From positions 62,001-126,000 of the forward strand of contig NZ_FOGY01000004.1 of NCBI RefSeq assembly GCF_900111345.1: a DNA stretch of 64,000 nt. The letters are read 5' to 3'. The position numbers and the translations under genes are program-made. This document shows, piece after piece, positions 41,483 to 49,952 of the stretch. The stretch comes from Psychrobacillus sp. OK032 (GTDB lineage: Bacteria; Bacillota; Bacilli; Bacillales_A; Planococcaceae). A model generated the notes under the pieces. It worked only from the letters and a program-made list of their open reading frames with translations. It searched no databases and was not told the DNA's origin. Position 1 is the stretch's first letter. Every line of letters starts with the position of its first letter.

Positions 41483-42358
41483 ATGGAATGGTTACAGCAA
41501 TTAATTAACGGTATTTCACTCGGAAGTATATATGCATTAATCGCACTTGGATATACGATGGTATATGGAATTATCAAATTAATCAACTTTGCACACGGTG
41601 ATGTGTTCATGGTTGGATCTTTTATTGGATTCTATTCAATTACCGTTTTTGGGTTAGGTTTTTTCCCTGCACTTATTATTTCAATGGCAGCTTGTGCGTT
41701 ATTCGGAGTTATTATTGAGCGTATTGCATATAAACGTTTACGAAATGCAACAAGAATTGCTGCTCTGATCACAGCAATCGGTGTTTCTCTATTGATAGAG
41801 TATGGTGTTATTTATATACGAGGAGCACAACCAGAAGCGTATCCAGACGTATTTTCAAATCGTTCATTTGAACTTTTTGGCGCTCAAATAAGTGTTCAAT
41901 CTATTCTTATATTATCAGTCTCTGTTGTATTAATGATTTTATTGCAGTTTATAGTTCACAAAACGAAAACTGGAAAAGCAATGCGTGCTGTTTCTCATGA
42001 TACAGAAGCCGCTAAATTAATGGGTATTAATGTGGATAATACCATCTCTGCAACTTTCGCAATTGGTTCAGCTTTAGCTGGTGCAGCAGGGGTTATATTC
42101 GGTGTATATTATACAAAAATCGATCCGTTGATGGGAGTTATACCAGGAGTAAAGGCGTTTGTGGCTGCAGTTCTTGGAGGTATTGGAATAATTCCCGGAG
42201 CAATGGTTGGTGGGTTAGTTCTCGGAGTTGTTGAAACGATCGTTAGTGCTTTAGGATTCTCTTTATGGAGAGATGCTGCAGCATTCGTCATTTTAATATT
42301 GATTCTGATTTTTAGACCATCTGGTATTTTTGGCAAAAATACACGAGAGAAAGTGTAG
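41483..42358 (+). CDS. livH: Branched-chain amino acid ABC transporter permease LivH (copy 1)
   Basis: This 291-residue membrane protein has about eight helices. Family marks are SLGSIYALIALGYTMVYGIIKLINFAHG near the start and the coupling segment MRAVSHDTEAAKLMGINVDNTI, with AVLGGIGIIPGAMVGGLVLG after it. AAGGAGTGAAACTTC precedes ATG 41483; that site is unchanged in copy 2. It pairs with LivM to form the channel. Confidence 0.95.
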   Translation: MEWLQQLINGISLGSIYALIALGYTMVYGIIKLINFAHGDVFMVGSFIGFYSITVFGLGFFPALIISMAACALFGVIIERIAYKRLRNATRIAALITAIGVSLLIEYGVIYIRGAQPEAYPDVFSNRSFELFGAQISVQSILILSVSVVLMILLQFIVHKTKTGKAMRAVSHDTEAAKLMGINVDNTISATFAIGSALAGAAGVIFGVYYTKIDPLMGVIPGVKAFVAAVLGGIGIIPGAMVGGLVLGVVETIVSALGFSLWRDAAAFVILILILIFRPSGIFGKNTREKV

Positions 42359-42371
42359 GTGGTACATAATT

Positions 42372-43322
42372 ATGAAAAAGTCAAAACAGTTTTGGCCATT
42401 TATTATTGCAGCAGTAATAGTATACGCAGTTGTTCAGTTCCTCATTTCCAATGGAATGATGAATCAATTTTATTCTAATACACTTATATTTATATCGATT
42501 AACATAATTTTAGCAGTAAGCCTACATTTGGTAATTGGAATTACAGGACAGTTTTCTATTGGCCATGCAGGGTTTTTAGCAGTAGGAGCTTATATTTCTG
42601 CCATAGTCACTATGAAACTACATCTTCCATTTATAGTTGCAATTCTTGTAGGTGGTATTGTTGCAGCTTTAGCTGGGTTAGTTGTTGGTATTCCTAGTTT
42701 ACGATTAAAAGGGGATTATTTAGCAATTGCTACGTTAGGGTTTGCAGAAATTATTCGAATTGTTTTCTTAAACATCGATGCTGTTGGTGGAGCAGCAGGA
42801 ATGCAAGTTTCTCATTTAACAACGTGGACGTATGCATTTGTATGCTTAGTTATTACTATTTTAGTGATAGTAAACTTCACGAATTCTAGACATGGCATTG
42901 CTTCCATTTCCGTTAGGGAAAATGAAATAGCCTCAGATGCAATGGGTATTAATACGACGTATTATAAAGTAATTGCTTTTTCAATTGGTTCATTTTTTGC
43001 TGGTGTTGCAGGAGCTTTATATTCTCATAACTTCTATATTATTCAACCAAGTCAATTCGGTTTTTTAAAGTCATTTGATATTTTAATATTTGTAGTTCTT
43101 GGTGGATTAGGAAGTCTTTCAGGGGCAGTACTGTCAGCTATTTTATTGACAGTTGTTTCTACTTACCTTCAAGGTTATCCGGAAACGCGTATGATTATTT
43201 ATAGTCTTGTATTAATCTTGGTAATGCTGTATCGACCGAAAGGATTAATGGGTACGATGGAAATTACGGATTATTTCAAGCTTTGGAGAACGCCAAAAGG
43301 AGGCGGTCAACATGGAAAATAA
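42372..43322 (+). CDS. livM: Branched-chain amino acid ABC transporter permease LivM (copy 1)
   Basis: This 316-residue permease carries AVSLHLVIGITGQFSIGHAGFLAVGAYISA, IPSLRLKGDYLAIATLGFAEIIRIV and SVRENEIASDAMGINTTYYKV. ATG 42372 has TAGGTGG 9 bases upstream; the longer frame from 42330 reads through the livH end and is rejected. The end overlaps livG by 11 bases. Confidence 0.95.
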   Translation: MKKSKQFWPFIIAAVIVYAVVQFLISNGMMNQFYSNTLIFISINIILAVSLHLVIGITGQFSIGHAGFLAVGAYISAIVTMKLHLPFIVAILVGGIVAALAGLVVGIPSLRLKGDYLAIATLGFAEIIRIVFLNIDAVGGAAGMQVSHLTTWTYAFVCLVITILVIVNFTNSRHGIASISVRENEIASDAMGINTTYYKVIAFSIGSFFAGVAGALYSHNFYIIQPSQFGFLKSFDILIFVVLGGLGSLSGAVLSAILLTVVSTYLQGYPETRMIIYSLVLILVMLYRPKGLMGTMEITDYFKLWRTPKGGGQHGK

Positions 43323-44100
43323 GCCGTTACTTGAAGTGAAAAATGCAGGAATACAGTTTGGTGGACTAAAAGCTGTTCAAAATTTGAATATGATATTAAA
43401 TGAAGGTGAGTTAGTAGGTCTGATTGGTCCTAATGGTGCTGGTAAAACGACAAGTTTTAACTTACTGACTGGAGTTTATGTTCCTACTGAAGGAGATATT
43501 CTTTTTAATGGAGAACGAATTAATGGGTTACCTCCTTTCAAAGTAACAAGAAAAGGGATTAGTCGTACGTTCCAAAACATTCGCCTTTTTAATGAACTTT
43601 CTGTATTAGATAATGTAAAAGTTGCTTATCACGCAATTGCAAAGCATTCCATTATAAGTTCTATTTTAAGACTTCCTTCCCATTTTACTGGTGAAAAAGA
43701 AATGGAAGAAAAATCGATTGAATTCCTTAAGATTTTTAGTTTAGATAAGTATAAGGATGAGTTAGCAAAGAATTTACCGTATGGACAGCAAAGAAGATTA
43801 GAAATTGCTCGTGCGTTAGCAGCCAATCCCAAACTTCTTTTATTAGATGAACCTGCAGCAGGGATGAACCCACAGGAAACGAAAGATTTAATGGAATTAA
43901 TTGCATTTATTCGGAATGAATTCGATTTAACTATTTTACTTATAGAACATGATATGAACTTAGTAATGGGTGTTTGTGAACGAATTTATGTACTCGACCA
44001 TGGTCAACTTCTTGCAGAAGGTTCACCAGAAGAGATCCGTAACCATCCTAAGGTTATTGAGGCTTATTTAGGGGAGGAAGTTCACGATGTCGATGCTTAA
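43312..44100 (+). CDS. livG: Branched-chain amino acid ABC transporter ATPase LivG (copy 1)
   Basis: This 262-residue ATPase has Walker A GPNGAGKTTSF, signature PYGQQRRLEIARAL and Walker B LLLLDEPAAGMNP, with a C-terminal extension EIRNHPKVIEAYLG typical of LivG. AGGAGGCGG precedes ATG 43312 inside the livM end. The last about 130 bases differ at only two positions from copy 2, whereas upstream codons show many silent changes. Confidence 0.95.
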   Translation: MENKPLLEVKNAGIQFGGLKAVQNLNMILNEGELVGLIGPNGAGKTTSFNLLTGVYVPTEGDILFNGERINGLPPFKVTRKGISRTFQNIRLFNELSVLDNVKVAYHAIAKHSIISSILRLPSHFTGEKEMEEKSIEFLKIFSLDKYKDELAKNLPYGQQRRLEIARALAANPKLLLLDEPAAGMNPQETKDLMELIAFIRNEFDLTILLIEHDMNLVMGVCERIYVLDHGQLLAEGSPEEIRNHPKVIEAYLGEEVHDVDA

Positions 44101-44800
44101 AGTGGAAAATATAGATGTATTTTACGGAAACATTCAAGCCCTCAGGGATATAACCATTGAAGTGAATGAAGGCGAAATCGTCACATTAATCGGGGCAAAT
44201 GGCGCCGGGAAAAGTACATTATTGAAAACATTGTCGGGATTATTAAAACCTAAAAACGGTAAAATTGAATTTCTAAACAAATCGATTTCTGGTAAACAAG
44301 CACAATCGATTGTAAAAGCTGGAATATCCCATGTTCCAGAAGGACGGCGTGTATTTGCCAATCTTACAGTAGAAGAAAACCTAGAATTAGGAGCGTTTTT
44401 ACGGAAGGATAAGGCTGGCATTCATAGTGATATGCAAAAAGTATATGAGATTTTCCCAAGACTTTTAGAGCGTAAAAAACAACATTCAGGTACACTTTCG
44501 GGTGGAGAGCAACAAATGCTAGCAATGGGTCGTGCTATTATGGCAAAGCCTAAACTAGTTTTACTAGATGAACCATCAATGGGGTTAGCTCCTTTAATGG
44601 TTAAAACAATCTTCGAAGTAATTGGAGATATTAATCGGGATGGTACAACCGTTTTGCTGGTCGAACAAAACGCAAATATGGCCCTGTCTGTAGCGAGTCG
44701 TGGGTATGTAATCGAAACCGGCAAAGTCGTTCTATCCGGTGCTGCGCGGGACTTACAAGCAAGTGAAGAAGTACGTCAAGCATATTTAGGTGGGCATTGA
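44087..44800 (+). CDS. livF: Branched-chain amino acid ABC transporter ATPase LivF (copy 1)
   Basis: This 237-residue ATPase has Walker A GANGAGKSTLL, signature LSGGEQQMLAMGRAI and Walker B LVLLDEPSMGLAP. It overlaps livG by 14 bases and starts inside GGGGAGGAAGTTC. By eye, seven residues differ from copy 2, making it the least diverged protein of the two operons. It completes the five-part importer. Confidence 0.95.
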   Translation: MSMLKVENIDVFYGNIQALRDITIEVNEGEIVTLIGANGAGKSTLLKTLSGLLKPKNGKIEFLNKSISGKQAQSIVKAGISHVPEGRRVFANLTVEENLELGAFLRKDKAGIHSDMQKVYEIFPRLLERKKQHSGTLSGGEQQMLAMGRAIMAKPKLVLLDEPSMGLAPLMVKTIFEVIGDINRDGTTVLLVEQNANMALSVASRGYVIETGKVVLSGAARDLQASEEVRQAYLGGH

Positions 44801-44832
44801 AGAAAAGCACAAGCGCTTATGTTAGATGAATA

Positions 44833-45106
44833 CAGTCTAAGTTCGCGACATCGTGGTGCTCCTGCGCAAAGCTCGTCGCAAAAAAAAAAACATTTCGCAA
44901 CGACTGCAATGTCTTTCTGCGACGAGTAACTGCAGGAGCATGACCTGCATCCTGCAGGCCTCTGACAGGCAATGTGGGGATGGGGTAGTTCTGCAAAGTG
45001 CGCCACATCCTGTGGCAAAGCAGATATAACCCGCATCGTGCGGGCCCAGGAGGCAGCTCCCCAGCCACACAAGCGATTTTGCTTGCGACGAGCTTGCGCT
45101 GGAGCT
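44833..45106 (+). repeat. Family B cassette array without terminal segments (B4), after livF copy 1
   Basis: Part of the 1137-base gap between the two liv operons. There is no left or right Family B terminus, only cassettes. CTAAGTTCGCGACATCG is followed by the CTCCTGCGCAAAGCTCGTCGC module and its inverted partner CTGCGACGAG, then CCTGCA-TCC-TGCAGG. A second cassette has GCCACA-TCC-TGTGGC and CCCGCA-TCG-TGCGGG. It ends in GCGACGAGCTTGCGCTGGAGC. The same position after livF copy 2 holds only CTAAGTTCGCGACGAGCTTGCG, as if the array had been removed between GCGAC repeats. Confidence 0.75.
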
Positions 45107-45151
45107 GGATTGATACTGAATATAAAGGTATTTTCTTATCTATTAAAAGGT

Positions 45152-45193
45152 AACTTCCACTAAGTTCTCATAACTTGGTGGAAGTTTTTTTAC
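45152..45193 (+). terminator. Terminator of liv operon 1
   Basis: AACTTCCACTAAGTT and AACTTGGTGGAAGTT pair around CTCAT with one mismatch, followed by TTTTTTT. It is duplicated at 50762-50801. Confidence 0.9.
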
Positions 45194-45349
45194 TTTAGAA
45201 ACCTATAAAATCTATGGCATATGGATTCTTTTCATGTAGGTTCATCTTTGTATAGGAGCATCATATAGGAATAATGCCTTCATAAAAGGCTCTATTAGAT
45301 GACAGCTATGATTTCGACTGCTTTCAATGGAACTTGCTTACTAATCAAT

Positions 45350-45489
45350 AGTCTCCTTTGAAATTTTTTGTGAGTAATTGAACGTTTTGCTCGAATTCTA
45401 GAAATGAATTTATAAAATCGTAAATAAATATGCTGAACTCCATTTTCCTTCCACTTTTCTTCATCTCGATTGGGTTACTTTAGTACCAT
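45350..45489 (-). pseudogene. Decayed 5' end of pepF carried by the liv duplication
   Basis: The stretch aligns to the first 50 or so codons of pepF (39746 downward). Shared pieces include GGTTACTTTAGTACCAT against GGTAACTTTAGTACCAT over the start codon, TTGAACGTTTTGCTCGAATT against CTGAACACTTTGCTCAATTT, and the upstream TCTCCTTTTTATTG ribosome-site region. It has a gap of about 12 bases and many substitutions and is cut at its 3' side. The offset to pepF (5743) matches the livJ offset (5747), so it was duplicated together with the operon. Confidence 0.82.
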
Positions 45490-45697
45490 TTATCATCGCT
45501 CCTTTTTATTGGTGATGTCGAACTAATTTCTAGTAAAATAGCGAAATATGAAAAGTAGAATCTGATATCATCTTATTAATTTACCACAAATTAACAATAA
45601 TATTAGTCTTAATGATAAAAAAGTCCATTTATGTATACACGTATAAGTAAAATATGTAATATATTTTTTGGTAATATATTGAATGGTATTTTGTTGG

Positions 45698-45723
45698 AAA
45701 CCCTTTATCTATAAGGGTTTTTT
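45698..45723. terminator. Hairpin upstream of liv operon 2
   Basis: AAACCCTT-ATCTAT-AAGGGTTTTTT, the counterpart of the hairpin at 39953, with a better T run on the plus strand. Confidence 0.65.
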
Positions 45724-45787
45724 AAGGATTTAAAAATATTATTCTAATGTAATATCTGAAATTTTTAAACTAAGCGAAAAATTAGTA

Positions 45788-45816
45788 TAGACTGAATATG
45801 AAGTTTGTTTTACAAT
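45788..45816 (+). promoter_or_regulatory. Probable promoter of liv operon 2
   Basis: TAGACT and TACAAT are 17 bases apart, identical boxes to operon 1. The spacer and upstream bases have diverged. Confidence 0.65.
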
Positions 45817-45837
45817 GAGAAATGTTAACAATAGCAA

Positions 45838-45913
45838 CTTGATAGATTCTAGATGACTTCTTACATAAACTTAGAATGTTAAGTAGTACGACTTATAAAG
45901 TCAGAATTATCAA
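45838..45913 (+). promoter_or_regulatory. Structured mRNA leader of liv operon 2
   Basis: TTGATA pairs with TATCAA, the bulged G is kept, ATTCT pairs with AGAAT, then GACTT (45855-45859) pairs with AAGTC (45898-45902). In operon 1 this last part is TGAATA/TATTCA, so both arms changed together. The inner CTTACAT/ATGTTAAG stem has one bulge. The block TAAGTAGTACGACTTATA is unchanged. The AGGAGG site for livJ copy 2 follows directly. Confidence 0.6.
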
Positions 45914-45937
45914 ACAAAAACAGGAGGTTTATATTTT

Positions 45938-47116
45938 ATGAAAAAATCAAAATTTGCAACATTATTCCTTGCTTCGTCTTTACTAGCTGGAGTACTAGCA
46001 GGATGTGGAGCGGGGGAAGAAGGTACTAGTTCCGATGGAGGAGATCAGATTAAAATCGGTGTCAATCTAGAACTGTCTGGTCCAGTAGCTTCATATGGAT
46101 CATCTCAAAATGATGGATTTAATTTAGCAGTAGAAGAAATCAATGCCGCTGGTGGTATTGATGGGAAACAAATTCAATTAGTAACAGTAGACAATAAGTC
46201 GGACGCTGCTGAATCTACAAATGCCGCGATTAAATTAACAAGTCAAGATAAAGTAGCTGCAATTATTGGACCTGCAACTAGCGGTAACTCTGTAGCTCAA
46301 GTACAGATTGCTAATGACAGCAAAACTCCAATGATTACACCTTCTGGAACAAGTCCAAATGTAACAGTTTCAGATAATGGTTCTGTCAATGAGTTTGCAT
46401 TCCGTACTTCATTCATTGACCCATTCCAAGGGACCGTAGCTGCTAACTTTGCTACGAAGGAACTAAAATTAAAAACTGCAGCAGTATATGCTGACAATGC
46501 GAGTGACTATGCAAAAGGTCTTGCAGCATCTTTCATTGAAGACTTTGAAGCAGCAGGAGGCACGATTGTTGCAGAAGAATCTTATGTAGCAAAAGATACA
46601 GATTTCCGATCTACGTTAACTCGTATTAAAGGTGCAAATCCAGAATTTATCTTTATCCCTGGTTATTATGAAGAAGTTGGTTTGATCGTTAAACAAGCTC
46701 GTGAACTTGGAATTGATGTTCCTTTAATGGGGGCTGATGGATGGGATTCACCAACAATCGTTGATTTAGCTGGAGCAGAAGCGCTAAACAACACATTTAT
46801 CATTAATCACTATTCTGCAGAAGATCCAGATGGAAAAGCAAAAGAATTTGCAGATAAGTATAATGAGAAATATGGCAAAGCACCGAACTCATTTAATGCC
46901 CTTGGCTATGACACTGTTTACTTATTGAAAGATGCAATTGAGCGTGCTGGTTCTACAGATGGAACAAAAATTAAAGATGCTTTAAAAGCTACAGATAATC
47001 TAGAACTAGTAACAGGTTTATACTCGGTGGATGAAAATCACCATCCAGTCAAATCGGCTACAATCTTAGAATTCGTAGATGGAAAACAAGTATTTAATAC
47101 GAAAGTTAATCCTTAA
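45938..47116 (+). CDS. livJ: Branched-chain amino acid ABC transporter substrate-binding lipoprotein (copy 2)
   Basis: This 392-residue paralogue of the protein at 40191 has the same signal peptide pattern (LLAGVLAGCGAG). The linker is shortened by loss of one SSTNGG-like repeat. Differences lie in the binding domain, for example PVASYGSSQNDGFNLAVEEI and IINHYSAEDPDG in place of AVASYGSSEADAIDLAIEEI and IITAYSAEDPDG. These may change specificity. AGGAGG precedes ATG 45938. Confidence 0.93.
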   Translation: MKKSKFATLFLASSLLAGVLAGCGAGEEGTSSDGGDQIKIGVNLELSGPVASYGSSQNDGFNLAVEEINAAGGIDGKQIQLVTVDNKSDAAESTNAAIKLTSQDKVAAIIGPATSGNSVAQVQIANDSKTPMITPSGTSPNVTVSDNGSVNEFAFRTSFIDPFQGTVAANFATKELKLKTAAVYADNASDYAKGLAASFIEDFEAAGGTIVAEESYVAKDTDFRSTLTRIKGANPEFIFIPGYYEEVGLIVKQARELGIDVPLMGADGWDSPTIVDLAGAEALNNTFIINHYSAEDPDGKAKEFADKYNEKYGKAPNSFNALGYDTVYLLKDAIERAGSTDGTKIKDALKATDNLELVTGLYSVDENHHPVKSATILEFVDGKQVFNTKVNP

Positions 47117-47132
47117 GATTAACCAGTAAAAT

Positions 47133-47160
47133 GGGAGGGATTGAATTCCCTCCTTTTCTC
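47133..47160 (+). terminator. livJ-livH intercistronic attenuator hairpin, copy 2
   Basis: GGGAGGGA-TTGAA-TTCCCTCCTTTTC. The stem base pairs differ from copy 1 but remain paired, and it sits at the same place. Confidence 0.7.
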
Positions 47161-47167
47161 TATTTAA

Positions 47168-47301
47168 CTTCATTCAGCAGGGGTCCACAAACCCCTGCTG
47201 AATAAAGTTAAAGCCCCCGGCGGATGCCACAGATTTTTAATGGAATTTATCGAGCGAGCTCGATAAAAATCTGGGCACAAATACGCCGAGGCGTATTTGA
47301 T
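47168..47301 (+). repeat. Family B element (B5) inserted between livJ and livH of operon 2
   Basis: The 134 bases start CTTCATTCAGCAGGGG and end GGCGTATTTGAT. A long hairpin ATTCAGCAGGGG/CCCCTGCTGAAT lies at the left; the core CCCCCGGCGGATGCCACAG follows; ACAGATTTTTA pairs with TAAAAATCTG; the right end is AAATACGCC-GA-GGCGTATTT. There is no two-hairpin cassette. Operon 1 lacks the element at the same site (41440-41470), so this is a filled/empty pair. Confidence 0.85.
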
Positions 47302-47334
47302 AAGAAAAACGAATGCATAAAGGAGTGAAACTTC

Positions 47335-48210
47335 ATGGAATGGATACAACAATTGATTAACGGTATTTCACTCGGAAGTATATACGCATTGATCGCCCTC
47401 GGTTATACGATGGTGTATGGCATCATTAAATTAATCAACTTTGCACACGGTGACGTGTTCATGGTAGGTTCGTTTATCGGATTTTATTCAATCACTGTTT
47501 TTGGTTTAAGCTTTTTCCCTGCATTAATCCTCTCCATGGTAGCTTGTGCGTTATTTGGAGTAATTATCGAACGTATTGCATACAAACGATTGCGTAATGC
47601 TACACGAATCGCGGCACTAATCACTGCGATTGGGGTATCTTTACTAATAGAATACGGCGTAATTTATATTCGTGGAGCTCAACCAGAAGCTTATCCTGAT
47701 ATCTTCTCCAACAAAACATTCAGTATTTTAGGTGCTCAAATTAGTATGCAATCAATATTAATTCTTTCAGTTTCTGTCGTTCTAATGATATTGCTACAAT
47801 TTATCGTACATAAAACGAAGACAGGAAAAGCGATGCGAGCTGTTTCACATGATGTAGATGCTGCGAAGCTAATGGGAATTAATGTAGATAATACGATTTC
47901 TGCAACTTTTGCTATTGGTTCTGCTTTAGCAGGGGCTGCAGGTGTAATTTTTGGTGTGTATTATACAAAGATCGATCCTTTAATGGGGGTCATTCCAGGC
48001 TTAAAAGCGTTTGTCGCTGCAGTTCTTGGAGGAATTGGAATTATTCCTGGGGCAATGGTCGGCGGGCTTGTACTCGGAGTTGTTGAAACGATTGTTAGTG
48101 CTCTAGGGTTCTCTTTATGGAGAGATGCTGTGGCATTCATTATCCTAATCTTAATTCTGATTTTTAGACCTTCTGGAATCTTTGGCAAAAATACACGAGA
48201 GAAAGTGTAG
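47335..48210 (+). CDS. livH: Branched-chain amino acid ABC transporter permease LivH (copy 2)
   Basis: This 291-residue paralogue of the protein at 41483 has the same NGISLGSIYALIALGYTMVY opening. Changes are mostly conservative (for example FSNKTFSILGAQISMQ in place of FSNRSFELFGAQISVQ). The ribosome site AAGGAGTGAAACTTC is kept downstream of the Family B insertion, so translation should be normal; a new hairpin-rich 5' stretch now lies just upstream. Confidence 0.95.
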   Translation: MEWIQQLINGISLGSIYALIALGYTMVYGIIKLINFAHGDVFMVGSFIGFYSITVFGLSFFPALILSMVACALFGVIIERIAYKRLRNATRIAALITAIGVSLLIEYGVIYIRGAQPEAYPDIFSNKTFSILGAQISMQSILILSVSVVLMILLQFIVHKTKTGKAMRAVSHDVDAAKLMGINVDNTISATFAIGSALAGAAGVIFGVYYTKIDPLMGVIPGLKAFVAAVLGGIGIIPGAMVGGLVLGVVETIVSALGFSLWRDAVAFIILILILIFRPSGIFGKNTREKV

Positions 48211-48223
48211 GTGGTATATAGAG

Positions 48224-49174
48224 ATGAAAAAGTCTAAACAGTTTTGGCCATTTATTATAGTAGCTGTATTAGTGTATGTAGTCGTTCAAGTGCTTATTTC
48301 AACTGGGATGATGAATCAATTTTATTCTAATACGCTCATATTTATAGCCATCAACATTATTTTAGCAGTCAGCCTACATTTGGTAATTGGGATTACAGGT
48401 CAATTTTCTATTGGTCATGCAGGATTTCTAGCTGTAGGAGCATATATATCCGCAATCATAACAATGAAATTACAACTACCTTTTGTAGTAGCAATCATTG
48501 TTGGTGGGGTTGTTGCAGCATTAGCAGGACTAATTGTAGGTATTCCAAGCTTACGATTAAAAGGGGATTACTTGGCAATTGCAACACTTGGATTTGCTGA
48601 AATTATTCGTATTGTGTTCTTGAATATTGACTATGTTGGTGGGGCTGCAGGTATGCAGGTTTCCCATTTAACAACTTGGACATATGCATTTGTTTGTTTA
48701 TTTATCACGGTGTTAGTCATCGTAAACTTTACCAATTCACGCCACGGTATCGCAGCTATTTCCGTTCGTGAAGACGAAATTGCATCAGATGCAATGGGGA
48801 TTAATACGACCTACTATAAGGTAGTAGCGTTTGCGATTGGTTCATTTTTTGCGGGGGTTGCAGGAGCACTATATTCACATAACTTTTATATTATTCAACC
48901 TGGACAATTTGGATTTTTAAAATCATTTGATATATTAATATTCGTTGTGCTTGGAGGGCTAGGAAGTTTGTCGGGAGCGATTCTTTCTGCTATTTTACTA
49001 ACTGTTGTTTCTACGTATCTACAAGGATATCCTGAAACACGTATGATTATTTATAGTTTGGTATTAATCATTGTCATGTTATATCGTCCAAAAGGCTTAA
49101 TGGGCACGATGGAAATTACGGATTATTTCAAACTTTGGAGAACGCCAAAAGGAGGCGGACAACATGGAAAATAA
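48224..49174 (+). CDS. livM: Branched-chain amino acid ABC transporter permease LivM (copy 2)
   Basis: This 316-residue paralogue of the protein at 42372 keeps all family segments (GDYLAIATLGFAEIIRIV; VREDEIASDAMGINTTYYKV). ATG 48224 follows TAGGTGG by 9 bases; the longer frame from 48182 overlaps livH and is rejected. It overlaps livG by 11 bases as in copy 1. Confidence 0.95.
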   Translation: MKKSKQFWPFIIVAVLVYVVVQVLISTGMMNQFYSNTLIFIAINIILAVSLHLVIGITGQFSIGHAGFLAVGAYISAIITMKLQLPFVVAIIVGGVVAALAGLIVGIPSLRLKGDYLAIATLGFAEIIRIVFLNIDYVGGAAGMQVSHLTTWTYAFVCLFITVLVIVNFTNSRHGIAAISVREDEIASDAMGINTTYYKVVAFAIGSFFAGVAGALYSHNFYIIQPGQFGFLKSFDILIFVVLGGLGSLSGAILSAILLTVVSTYLQGYPETRMIIYSLVLIIVMLYRPKGLMGTMEITDYFKLWRTPKGGGQHGK

Positions 49175-49952
49175 ACCGTTATTAGAAGTAAAAGCAGCCG
49201 GTATACAGTTTGGTGGCTTAAAAGCGGTACAAAATCTGGATATTGTCTTAAACCATGGAGAACTTGTCGGTTTAATCGGTCCAAATGGTGCTGGAAAAAC
49301 AACAAGCTTTAACTTATTAACAGGAGTCTACGTTCCAACAGAAGGGGATATTCTTTTTGATGGAAAACGGATTAATGGATTACCCCCATTCAAAGTAACT
49401 AGGATGGGCATTAGTCGTACATTCCAAAACATACGTTTATTTAAAGAATTATCAGTATTAGAAAATGTTAAAGTTGCGTACCATTCGCTTGCAACCCATT
49501 CCATCCTTAGCTCTGTATTTCGCTTACCCTCCCATTTTAAGGGGGAACAGGAGATGGAAGAAAAGTCGATCGAGTTTTTAAAGATATTTAATTTAGACAA
49601 ATATAAAGATGAACTAGCAAAAAATTTACCATATGGGCAACAACGTAGATTAGAAATCGCCCGTGCACTTGCTGCAGGACCGAAACTTCTATTATTAGAT
49701 GAACCTGCTGCAGGGATGAACCCGCAAGAAACGAAAGATTTAATGGATTTAATCGCGTTAATTCGAGATAAGTTTGATTTAACTATTTTACTTATTGAGC
49801 ATGATATGAATTTAGTCATGGGTGTTTGTGAACGAATTTATGTACTCGACCATGGTCAGCTTCTTGCAGAAGGTTCACCAGAAGAGATCCGTAACCATCC
49901 TAAGGTTATTGAGGCTTATTTAGGGGAGGAAGTTCACGATGGCGATGCTTAA
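49164..49952 (+). CDS. livG: Branched-chain amino acid ABC transporter ATPase LivG (copy 2)
   Basis: This 262-residue paralogue of the protein at 43312 has Walker A GPNGAGKTTSF, PYGQQRRLEIARAL and LLLLDEPAAGMNP unchanged. Third-codon positions differ often in the first 650 bases but hardly at all in the last 130, which points to sequence exchange between copies. Confidence 0.95.
   Translation: MENKPLLEVKAAGIQFGGLKAVQNLDIVLNHGELVGLIGPNGAGKTTSFNLLTGVYVPTEGDILFDGKRINGLPPFKVTRMGISRTFQNIRLFKELSVLENVKVAYHSLATHSILSSVFRLPSHFKGEQEMEEKSIEFLKIFNLDKYKDELAKNLPYGQQRRLEIARALAAGPKLLLLDEPAAGMNPQETKDLMDLIALIRDKFDLTILLIEHDMNLVMGVCERIYVLDHGQLLAEGSPEEIRNHPKVIEAYLGEEVHDGDA

Noticed and set aside
44776-45072. Three overlapping frames of 77-98 codons on the minus strand
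   Set aside because: All lie in the Family B array and arise from GC-rich hairpins; their proteins show no domain pattern.
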